Assembly (NCBI GenBank): GCA_002328865.1
Contig: DCWO01000117.1
Coordinates: 1 to 14,988 of the forward strand
From: Dehalococcoidia bacterium UBA2160
GTDB taxonomy: Bacteria; Chloroflexota; Dehalococcoidia; Lucifugimonadales; UBA1123
Direction of reading: 5' to 3'
DNA length: 14,988 nt
The translations under genes were made by a program, and so were the position numbers. The notes below the pieces were generated by a model, which was not told the origin of the DNA, did no database searches, and saw only the letters and a program-made list of their open reading frames with translations. Position 1 is the stretch's first letter. The number at the start of each line of letters is the position of its first letter. Below are positions 1 to 5,635 of this stretch, one piece after another.

Positions 1-57
1 CACTTTCGCTGACGGTCTACACCTGAGCTGGACGCCAAGGTCATCGTTCGCGGATAT

Positions 58-504
58 GTGGGCACCTCTCCCGACCTGCCGGAGTTGGACGCCAAAGTAA
101 GCGCTCCTCGCATCGCGGGTGTCTCGCCTGACCTGCCTGAGTTGAGTGACGAGATCGGCGGCGACCGGACGGACATGCGCCACGCCAAGTTCGGGCTTGT
201 GGGAACCGAATTCACGGGCACCTCGCCTGACCTGCCTGAGCTAGACGCGAAAGTCAGCATCCGCAACTACGCGGGCACGTCCCCTGATCTGCCCGAGATG
301 ATCGATGAACAGTCACGGGGCATGATGCACGCGAAGGTCGGCATCGTCGGTGGCGAGTTCGCGAATACATCCCCCGACCTGCCTCAGGACGACTGGAAGG
401 TCAGGATTCAGGAGCACGCGGGCGCCTCTCCTGACCTACCTCAGATCGATCCCGAAAACGTCGCAGTCTACACGGGCACTTCCCCGGACCTGCCGAAGTT
501 CTAG
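58..504 (+). CDS. SPDLP-repeat protein, C-terminal fragment
   Basis: I do not recognise this family. The readable frame ends at TAG 502-504 and consists almost entirely of seven copies of [GN][TVA]SPDLP[EQK]. Short units of 19 residues (GTSPDLPELDAKVS plus five residues) alternate with longer units of 33 and 30 residues that share an internal HAK-x-G-[LI]-V-G-x-EF block; the last copy ends the protein as GTSPDLPKF. Copies differ mostly at third codon positions, which argues for real coding and selection on protein sequence. The GTG at 58 is the only start codon in the open frame but has no convincing ribosome site, and homology continues upstream (P-E-L-D-A-K-V at about 22-42), so the true N terminus lies before this point, probably outside the window. 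The frame is blocked by TGA at 10-12. No signal peptide, membrane segment or cysteine is visible. The alternation of short strand-like stretches and Pro/Asp turns would suit a beta-solenoid or surface repeat; a multi-core peptide precursor is a more remote possibility. Confidence 0.68.
   Translation: MGTSPDLPELDAKVSAPRIAGVSPDLPELSDEIGGDRTDMRHAKFGLVGTEFTGTSPDLPELDAKVSIRNYAGTSPDLPEMIDEQSRGMMHAKVGIVGGEFANTSPDLPQDDWKVRIQEHAGASPDLPQIDPENVAVYTGTSPDLPKF
61..498 (+). repeat. Seven-copy tandem coding repeat (SPDLP motif)
   Basis: Copies of the G-T-S-P-D-L-P-E codon block begin at 61, 118, 217, 274, 364, 421 and 475. Start-to-start distances are 57, 99, 57, 90, 57 and 54 bases, all multiples of three, giving a higher-order short-long unit of 147-156 bases. 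An eighth, degraded copy is visible at about 1-30. The DNA copies are not identical; they vary mainly at synonymous positions, so this is an old protein repeat and not a recent DNA expansion. Confidence 0.85.
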
Positions 505-531
505 AGACCGTGCCTGAATCCAGTGGACCGC

Positions 532-566
532 ATGGGCCAACCCTCAGGGGTTGGCCCATTTCTTTG
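532..566 (+). terminator. Rho-independent terminator of the repeat-protein gene
   Basis: Perfect 12-base-pair stem: ATGGGCCAACCC at 532-543, loop TCAG at 544-547, and the complementary arm GGGTTGGCCCAT at 548-559. It is followed by TTCTTTG. It starts 28 bases after the stop codon at 504, in the expected position to end that transcript. Confidence 0.88.
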
Positions 567-727
567 TTGAGGGCAATACGTTTCAAACAAGTCATCTTCG
601 GGCTCCGAGTCTCCATGCCTGTGCTGACACAGCGTGTGTCGAATGCACCGTGTTTGATCCCAAACGAGTCAGGGCACAACGAACGCCCGCTCCCGGAAGT
701 CGCGCCTGGCGACCGCCGCGACCCCAG

Positions 728-751
728 TTGGCCAAGAACAGGTGCTACTAT
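728..751 (+). promoter_or_regulatory. Possible extended -10 promoter for the GGT-family gene
   Basis: TG-C-TACTAT at 743-751 fits an extended -10 (TGnTAnnnT). The only -35-like hexamer, TTGGCC at 728-733, is just 12 bases away, too close for normal spacing, so the call rests on the extended -10. It would give an untranslated leader of about 80 bases. Confidence 0.3.
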
Positions 752-827
752 GTGCAACGGCGGCACATCCGATCGCCAGCGACTCGCGGGGGCGGCAATC
801 GTGCCTGGCAGACGAATCGAGACCTAC

Positions 828-832
828 GGAGG
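828..832 (+). promoter_or_regulatory. Ribosome binding site fixing the GGT-family start
   Basis: GGAGG sits seven bases before ATG 840. It selects this start over the upstream in-frame start codons, which have no such site and lie near or before the terminator. Confidence 0.8.
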
Positions 833-839
833 CGAGATC

Positions 840-2540
840 ATGGCACAATCGTGGAGAGACCTGGCGGGAAGTCCTTTCAATCTGTACAAGCGAGAGGCGG
901 TCGCCGCCAGAGGCATGGTGGCGTCCAATCATCCGATGGCTTCCGCGGCGGGCATCGAGATGCTCTCCATGGGCGGGAACGCCATCGACGCGGCCATCGC
1001 CACCGCCTTCGCGCTGACCGTGGTCGAGCCGATGATGATCGGCGTGTTCGGCGCCGGGTTCGTGAACTTCTACGACGCGAAGTCCGGCGAGGTTGTAATG
1101 GTCGACAACTACTGCGTCGCTCCAGGAGCGTCCACCCCCGACATGTACGAGCCGATCTCCGACACGTGGCCTGACTACCTCGAGGCCAAGGACGACAAGA
1201 ACAAACTCGGATACCTGGCCGTCGGGGTGCCGGGCGCGCTCAAGAGCTGGTGCCACGTCGAGGAGACGTACGGCCGGCTCGGGCTCGACACCGTCATCCA
1301 GCCGGCGATCCGCCACGCCGAGCGCGGTTTCCCGGCGAGCCAGTATCTCGCAGACATCATAGCCTCCAGCAAAGACGAGCTGGCGCGATTTCCGGCCAGC
1401 GCCGAAATCTTCCTGCCAGGCGGCTCACCGGCGAAGGCCGGCGACACCATCGTGAGGAGCGACTATGCACGCACCCTGCGAGCCATCGCGAGTGACGGTC
1501 CCGACGTTCTGTATCGCGGCGAGATCGGTCAGATGGTCGTCGACGACATGGCCGCGAACGGCGGAATCATCACCGGCGCCGACCTCGACGGGTACGAGCT
1601 CCGCCATCGAGAGGCGGTCAGAGGCGACTACCGAGGCTACGAGATCGTCTCGGTTCCGCCGACGAGCTCGGGCGGCACGCACATCGTGCAGCTGCTCAAC
1701 ATCTTGGAGGGCTTCGACGTCGGGGGAATCGGGTTTGGCGCCGCGGCGGGCGTGCACCTGATGGCCGAGGCGCTGAAGATCGGGTTCGCCGACCGCAACG
1801 AGTACATGGGCGATCCGGCGTTCGTCGAGACTCCAGTCGACGCGCTGACCTCGAAGCAGTACGCGGCTCGGCGCCGAGCGGAGATCGACATCAAGACGCC
1901 GCGCAGCTTCACGCCTGGCAATCCAGCCTCGATCCTCGGGGAGTCGGCCAACACGACGCACTTCACGGTCGCCGACGACGAGGGCAACGTGGTCTCGATG
2001 ACTCAGACGATCCACGCCGCGTTCGGCTCCAAGGTGACGGTCCCGGGCACGGGCATGTTCCTGAACAACACGATGTACATCTTCGACCCGCATCCGGGCA
2101 ACGCGAACTCGATCGCGCCCGGCAAACGGATGCTCAGCAGCATGTCGCCGACGATCGTGCTGAAGGACGGCAAGCCGTTCATGGCGCTGGGCACCCCAGG
2201 CGGCACCCGAATCTTCCCGTCGGTGCTCCAGGCGATCGTCAACGTGATCGACCACGGCATGACGCTGCAAGAGGCCGTCGAGGCCCCACGAGTCTGGACC
2301 CAGGGTCAGGAGCTGGAGCTTGAGCACGGCATCGCCCCAACGGTCCGCGACGAGCTCAGAGCGATGGGCCACGACGTCCAGATGGTCGCCAAGGTGGCCG
2401 GCGGAATGAACGGCGTGATGCTCGACCCCGCCTCCGGCTCGCTCCTAGGCGCCGCCTGCTGGCGCGCCGACGGCACCCCCATCGGCCTCAGCGGCGGTCC
2501 CGCGAGGCCCGCGGGCGAGGACGCGATGTTTCGGGTGTGA
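840..2540 (+). CDS. Gamma-glutamyltransferase-family Ntn-hydrolase, atypical substrate pocket
   Basis: A 566-residue enzyme of the GGT family (heterodimer made by self-cleavage). The cleavage site and nucleophile are clear: Thr372 opens the T-T-H-F-T-V block, leaving a 195-residue small subunit of normal size, with D-x-x-G-N, LSSMSPT and the oxyanion motif GTPGGTRI following. The E. coli residues that hold the glutamate alpha-carboxylate and alpha-amino groups are replaced: Arg114 of D-F-R-E-M-A-P aligns with Tyr91 of D-N-Y-C-V-A-P, Asn411 with His392, Gln430 with Thr411 and Asp433 with Ile414. The segment between Asp416 and SIAPGKR is about a dozen residues shorter than the E. coli lid-loop region. 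The N terminus (MAQSWRDLAG) shows no signal peptide, so the enzyme is probably cytoplasmic. I infer hydrolysis of an amide other than a plain gamma-glutamyl bond. Start chosen from the GGAGG site at 828. It appears to be monocistronic. Family assignment is secure; a ggt/glutathione role is not. Confidence 0.92.
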   Translation: MAQSWRDLAGSPFNLYKREAVAARGMVASNHPMASAAGIEMLSMGGNAIDAAIATAFALTVVEPMMIGVFGAGFVNFYDAKSGEVVMVDNYCVAPGASTPDMYEPISDTWPDYLEAKDDKNKLGYLAVGVPGALKSWCHVEETYGRLGLDTVIQPAIRHAERGFPASQYLADIIASSKDELARFPASAEIFLPGGSPAKAGDTIVRSDYARTLRAIASDGPDVLYRGEIGQMVVDDMAANGGIITGADLDGYELRHREAVRGDYRGYEIVSVPPTSSGGTHIVQLLNILEGFDVGGIGFGAAAGVHLMAEALKIGFADRNEYMGDPAFVETPVDALTSKQYAARRRAEIDIKTPRSFTPGNPASILGESANTTHFTVADDEGNVVSMTQTIHAAFGSKVTVPGTGMFLNNTMYIFDPHPGNANSIAPGKRMLSSMSPTIVLKDGKPFMALGTPGGTRIFPSVLQAIVNVIDHGMTLQEAVEAPRVWTQGQELELEHGIAPTVRDELRAMGHDVQMVAKVAGGMNGVMLDPASGSLLGAACWRADGTPIGLSGGPARPAGEDAMFRV

Positions 2541-2587
2541 CGGGAGGAATCGAAAATCGGACCTCGATGAGAAGCCGAATCGCTGAA

Positions 2588-2616
2588 TTTCAATCGTATG
2601 TCATTTTAGCTACACT
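2588..2616 (+). promoter_or_regulatory. Possible promoter upstream of the TIR operon
   Basis: TTTCAA at 2588-2593 and TACACT at 2611-2616 are separated by 17 bases in an AT-richer patch just after the GGT-family gene. Each hexamer is only a partial match to the sigma-70 consensus. It would serve the TIR operon and the small reading frame at 2640. Confidence 0.3.
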
Positions 2617-2639
2617 TTGACGGAAGGGAGCCGAAACCC

Positions 2640-2753
2640 TTGAATGTGGCAAACCATGGGTGGATTATTGATTTCGAACGAGAGCATGCGACATCAAGAA
2701 ATGCTGCCAGGGCTGGTTTGTATCACGACATTCACGGGAGGTTCACTGTTTGA
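2640..2753 (+). CDS. Possible 37-residue leader ORF before the TIR gene
   Basis: TTG at 2640 follows GGGAG (2626-2630) by nine bases and opens a frame of 37 residues, beginning M-N-V-A-N-H-G-W-I-I-D-F and ending G-R-F-T-V before TGA 2751-2753. It is hydrophilic, rich in His and Arg, and matches no family I know. It could be a small protein, a translated leader of the TIR operon, or chance. Its end lies 34 bases before the TIR start and in a different frame, so it is not an N-terminal extension of the TIR protein. Confidence 0.22.
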   Translation: MNVANHGWIIDFEREHATSRNAARAGLYHDIHGRFTV

Positions 2754-2787
2754 GTAGCTCCGTTGCCTCGTTCCGGCGGGCCATTGA

Positions 2788-3222
2788 ATGGGCATGACAT
2801 CGGTAAGCGTTTTCATTAGCTATCACACTGAGACCGGGATCGATTACGCTCGCGAATGTCAACGAGTGTTTTCTGAAGCTGGCCATTCAGCGTGGATGTG
2901 GGACAGCGACCGCACGCCTGGCGCATTGATCGGAGATGAAATCGCAGAGAAGATCCAACATTGCGACTTCTCCCTCTATCTAGCCACCTGCGAAGAGGTC
3001 GAACTCAGACGGAACGGACAGCCTTGGGAAAGAAATATGGCGTGGGGCGAAAACAAAGTGATATGGACGCTGACACTAGATTCGGCGTTCGTGCCACCGT
3101 TGCTTGGGAAATACAATTATGACGTGGTGTCAGCTGAGACGGTTGCCGCCAAATGTAGAGAGATCGCCGACCAACTCCGCACGACGATGAGTATCGAAAA
3201 GCCCGTCGCAAGGCCGTCCTGA
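2788..3222 (+). CDS. TIR-domain protein, probable NADase or signalling enzyme of a defence operon
   Basis: A 144-residue protein that is essentially one TIR domain. Visible features are the first strand V-S-V-F-I-S-Y-H (5-13, box 1), an alphaA helix with D-Y-A-R-E-C-Q-R-V-F, a second strand with W-M-W-D (36-39), a BB-loop-like D-R-T-P-G-A-L-I-G-D-E-I (41-52), and Q-P-W-E-R-N at 78-83. Glu81, after Trp80, sits where catalytic TIRs keep the NAD+-cleaving glutamate. Stand-alone bacterial TIRs with a neighbouring effector occur in Thoeris and related anti-phage systems, where they convert NAD+ into a signal or deplete it. The start ATG 2788 directly follows an in-frame TGA and has only a weak site (GGCGGG, 2775-2780); ATG 2794 is an alternative. 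The downstream gene starts 14 bases after the stop, so the two are surely co-transcribed. Sampled base composition (about 48% GC) is far below that of neighbouring genes, suggesting transfer. The TIR fold is clear; enzyme activity is inferred. Confidence 0.85.
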   Translation: MGMTSVSVFISYHTETGIDYARECQRVFSEAGHSAWMWDSDRTPGALIGDEIAEKIQHCDFSLYLATCEEVELRRNGQPWERNMAWGENKVIWTLTLDSAFVPPLLGKYNYDVVSAETVAAKCREIADQLRTTMSIEKPVARPS

Positions 3223-3227
3223 GGAGG
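3223..3227 (+). promoter_or_regulatory. Strong ribosome site selecting a TTG start
   Basis: GGAGG nine bases before TTG 3237, touching the TIR stop codon TGA at 3220-3222. It is the reason for calling the rare TTG start: no other methionine codon occurs in that frame until late in the protein (L-T-V-M-I-G). Confidence 0.8.
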
Positions 3228-3236
3228 CAGATCCAT

Positions 3237-4040
3237 TTGACATCGCGGGACGAACAAATCGCGGCAATCCGCGGACGAAATCGAAACCTTCGCAAAGATC
3301 GTCTTGATGAATGCTACTTGACGATCAGACGCGCTTATGAGCGGGAGATTGTCATCGATCATCTTGCACAAGTGGTCGAGGAACGTGATCGTACGCCTTC
3401 TGACTATCGAGTCCTTAGCAACGACGAGGCGCGCCATCTGCAACATTTCAACGACGATTCCTACCACTGGGATAGCTACTGCCAACAACTCGGGCGGAGT
3501 ATCGTTTTCGGAGAGATCGGGTACGTCTTTGAAGAACTCCAGCACATACCTGCGCCCGGAGTCCCGATTGATTCACGCCACCCGCGGTTTGATGCTGTGT
3601 TGAGCGCCACGCGGGAATTGACCGCATTGGGCCATAGGCCAAACATCCTTTGCGCCCCGATAGGTCTCTTCGTACCGTTCACAGAGCAAAACAATCGGAC
3701 AATTGACTGGTACAGTACCCCCAATGAGCTGTTGATCGCTCCTGGAGGGCCAACCCTTGAGATTCACTGGTCTAGCGCTCTTGCGCCACTGGACAGATTT
3801 ATTGTGTTCGATTCCAGGAAGACAATCTGGCGCGTGAAGCTTGACCCAGTCACCGACCACAGGCTCACAGTGATGATCGGGGAACCCCCATCGCCAGCTG
3901 AGGCTGTGGCATTTTTGGCAGAAACAGTCGCGAAATTTGAGATAACGGACCGAACCGCCGTACGCTCAATCGCTGTTACCGGTGAATCCGAACTCAACGG
4001 TGGCGCAGACGACCCTAGTTCTCAACCACAATCCGGCTGA
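3237..4040 (+). CDS. Unrecognised TIR-operon partner, possibly HK97/encapsulin-like fold
   Basis: A 267-residue soluble protein with no membrane segment or signal peptide; I do not recognise it as a named family. The N-terminal third is charged and helical (R-G-R-N-R-N-L-R-K, then a helix to about residue 45). From about residue 115 the order of elements is suggestive: a helix F-D-A-V-L-S-A-T-R-E-L, a strand ILCAPIGLF, L-E-I-H-W-S-S-A-L-A-P-L-D-R-F-I-V-F-D, then R-L-T-V-M-I-G and the closing F-L-A-E-T-V-A-K-F-E-I-T-D-R-T-A-V. In phage major capsid proteins and encapsulins the A-domain helix, the 'al-p-g--ivgd' strand and the final 'f-v--P-A' strand come in this order. This resemblance is by eye only. 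The last 20 residues are polar and probably disordered. Genetic coupling to the TIR gene (14-base gap, strong GGAGG) points to a sensor, scaffold or effector partner. It shares the low GC content of the TIR gene, and its gene ends convergently with the flavoprotein gene. Confidence 0.75.
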   Translation: MTSRDEQIAAIRGRNRNLRKDRLDECYLTIRRAYEREIVIDHLAQVVEERDRTPSDYRVLSNDEARHLQHFNDDSYHWDSYCQQLGRSIVFGEIGYVFEELQHIPAPGVPIDSRHPRFDAVLSATRELTALGHRPNILCAPIGLFVPFTEQNNRTIDWYSTPNELLIAPGGPTLEIHWSSALAPLDRFIVFDSRKTIWRVKLDPVTDHRLTVMIGEPPSPAEAVAFLAETVAKFEITDRTAVRSIAVTGESELNGGADDPSSQPQSG

Positions 4041-4094
4041 CGGCTACCCATTCGTGGATCAAGCCGGGATCAGTCCCTTGGATGTGTTTGCGGA

Positions 4095-4109
4095 GGTTAC
4101 CAGGTAACC
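4095..4109. repeat. 15-base palindrome GGTTACC-A-GGTAACC
   Basis: Perfect seven-base inverted repeat with one central base, in the 158-base convergent gap between the TIR operon and the flavoprotein gene. The loop is too small for an RNA hairpin terminator and no T-run follows, so a protein-binding site is likelier if it means anything. Confidence 0.4.
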
Positions 4110-4198
4110 ACAGCGGCAAGCCTGACGTTGCAAATTCTCGACCTGGCAACAGATCGCTGACCCCCGTCGGCGCTCTTGCGTCACAGCCACATGCACCA

Positions 4199-5380
4199 TC
4201 ACCCCGTGAACCACGTGTCGAGCACCTCCTCGAAGGCTTCTTTGTCGCGGCGGAATTGGGCTGAGGGGGGTTCGAGGGTTATGCGAGGGCCGGGGGAGGC
4301 GTAGAAGGCGCCGCCGGCCAGGGCTGCGAGGCCGCCTCCGATGTCGACGGGGCACTCGCCTCGGCCGTCGTATCGGGCTGAGGCCGGGGCGCCGGCGATG
4401 TCGGCGACGATGTTCTCGGCGACTACTCGGCCTTCGGACTCGGCGAAGACTCCGGTCTTGGGCAGAGGCATCATGTTGAGCAGCGTTACGGTCGTGACGT
4501 CGCCGATGGCGTATACGTGCGAGTAGTCGGTCTGGAGGTTCTCGACGTCGGTGAGCGCCTCGAGAGTCTGCGGATGTACGTGGATGTAGCCGCTGGCATC
4601 GGTCAGGCCTGAATCGGTCACTGCCTGCGGCGCCTTGTGTGGAGGCACTCCGACGAGAAGGTCGAACGGGTCTTCGTCGCCGTCGAAGAGGACTTTTCGG
4701 GATGCGGAGTCGATGCTGGAGACGACGTGGTTGCCGTACGCGATGTCTCGATCTGCCAGCATGCCCAATAGAGCGTCTCCTACGGCTGGACCGGCCACCG
4801 CCATGGGCCTCGGTCCCGGCGCATGGATCGATAGGTCCACTCGGTCGCGTATTCCTTTTTCGCGGAAGAGCGAGTCCATAAGGAATATGGCTTCGAAGGG
4901 GGCTGCCGGGCAACGATAGGGCATTCGAGAGATCAGCGTGACTATCTTACCGCCGTCGAAATCGGCGAGGGCTTGCTGGAGTCCGTGCGCTCCCTCTGCC
5001 TCGTACAGGTTGTAGGCGGATTCGGCGAAGCCAGGCACGCCGCTGGGGTCGAGTCCCGCGCCGAGGGCGATGACGAGGTAGTCGGCTTTCAAGGTCTGGC
5101 TGTCGGTGCGCACCTCGCGAGCGACGGGGTCGATTGAGACCGCTTCTTCGTGGACCCACTCGATGCCCTCGCGGGAGATATTCGACATCTGGCGTCGAGC
5201 GTCGGCCGGGCTGTTCCATTCTCCCGTCATGATCTTGAGATTCGACATGCAAAGCGCGAACGTGTCGTTCTTCTCGATTACGACCACGCGATGCTCGTCC
5301 GCCAGCATGCCTCGTAAGCTGTAGGCCAGCGCCATGCCGCCCCAGCCGCCGCCCAGTATCAGTACCGTCTTACCTGCCAT
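4199..5380 (-). CDS. FAD-dependent oxidoreductase, SQR/FccB-like
   Basis: A 393-residue flavoprotein of the two-dinucleotide-binding-domain family that includes sulfide:quinone oxidoreductase and flavocytochrome c sulfide dehydrogenase. The FAD-binding fold opens with V-L-I-L-G-G-G-W-G-G (6-15), the acidic end of strand 2 is V-V-V-I-E-K (32-37), A-L-G-A-G-L is at 105-110, and the second FAD motif Y-A-I-G-D-V is at 290-295. Cys157 in P-Y-R-C-P-A-A-P-F-E matches the conserved YRCPP-P-E cysteine of this family, and Cys343 in G-E-C-P-V-D matches the second redox cysteine; the extra cysteine of three-cysteine SQRs near residue 125 is absent. A sulfur or persulfide substrate is therefore plausible but unproven, and a general NAD(P)H or quinone reductase is the alternative. 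No signal peptide is seen; the C terminus (E-E-V-L-D-T-W-F-T-G) could be a short amphipathic membrane anchor. A purine-rich site (AGGGGG on the coding strand) precedes the ATG. It stands alone, divergent from addB. Confidence 0.88.
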   Translation of the reverse strand: MAGKTVLILGGGWGGMALAYSLRGMLADEHRVVVIEKNDTFALCMSNLKIMTGEWNSPADARRQMSNISREGIEWVHEEAVSIDPVAREVRTDSQTLKADYLVIALGAGLDPSGVPGFAESAYNLYEAEGAHGLQQALADFDGGKIVTLISRMPYRCPAAPFEAIFLMDSLFREKGIRDRVDLSIHAPGPRPMAVAGPAVGDALLGMLADRDIAYGNHVVSSIDSASRKVLFDGDEDPFDLLVGVPPHKAPQAVTDSGLTDASGYIHVHPQTLEALTDVENLQTDYSHVYAIGDVTTVTLLNMMPLPKTGVFAESEGRVVAENIVADIAGAPASARYDGRGECPVDIGGGLAALAGGAFYASPGPRITLEPPSAQFRRDKEAFEEVLDTWFTG

Positions 5381-5473
5381 CGTTGGACCCCCTATTGTTG
5401 GTTCAGTGTGCGGATTTTCACATGCAGGGGATGGGTGTGTCCAGCGGAGAGAGGGCGGGTTTGATTCGGTGAG

Positions 5474-5501
5474 GTCCTTCGACGGGGCTCAGGACGAGCG
5501 G
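5474..5501. repeat. REP-like palindromic element
   Basis: GTCCT at 5474-5478 pairs with AGGAC at 5491-5495 around the centre T-C-G-A-C-G-G-G-G-C-T-C, followed by GAGCGG. The pattern CCTTCGAC-n-GCTCAGGACGA is, from general knowledge, a common dispersed intergenic repeat in several bacterial groups. Only one copy is in this window, so repetitiveness cannot be shown here. It lies in the divergent gap between the flavoprotein gene and addB. Confidence 0.45.
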
Positions 5502-5552
5502 ATGGGAGCGGGAAGTCCGCAATACTGTTTTGGCGGTGCGCCTGAAGTAATG

Positions 5553-5581
5553 TTGCGGAACGGTAGAACGGGTCATACGAT
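5553..5581 (+). promoter_or_regulatory. Possible promoter of the addBA operon
   Basis: TTGCGG at 5553-5558 and TACGAT at 5576-5581 are spaced by 17 bases, giving a leader of about 48 bases before ATG 5636. Both hexamers are partial consensus matches. Confidence 0.35.
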
Positions 5582-5635
5582 GTCACAAGCGCAGTTGTTG
5601 TGTTTTGGGCACGTCTGACAAGCTGCGGGAACAAC

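Larger units (their letters stand above)
505..839. other. Intergenic stretch, terminator plus weak promoter
   Basis: This 335-base stretch holds the terminator at 532-566 and a possible extended -10 element at 743-751. The reading frame of the downstream gene is open through here by chance, but translating it would run through the terminator hairpin. I see no RNA gene or other conserved structure in it. Confidence 0.6.

Noticed and set aside
61..498. CRISPR array or minisatellite
   Set aside because: Spacing is in multiples of three, copies vary at synonymous codon positions, and the 'spacers' themselves repeat as protein blocks, so it is a coding repeat.
510..839. 110-residue N-terminal extension of the GGT-family protein
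   Set aside because: The frame is open but runs through the terminator hairpin, resembles no GGT N terminus, and lacks a ribosome site; GGAGG at 828 marks ATG 840.
1425..2372. 315-codon open frame on the minus strand
   Set aside because: Antisense shadow of the GGT-family gene, Arg/His/Val-rich with no motif.
4041..4198. tRNA or other RNA gene in the convergent gap
   Set aside because: I looked for acceptor-stem complementarity and the GGTTC-A T-loop pattern and found none; only the short palindrome is present.
4059..4913. 284-codon minus-strand frame overlapping the flavoprotein gene
   Set aside because: Low-complexity Arg/Ser/Pro composition in another frame of a gene with clear FAD motifs.
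5600..5635. Upstream GTG start for addB
   Set aside because: No ribosome site, and the extra residues do not fit an AddB N terminus; ATG 5636 has GGGA six to nine bases upstream.
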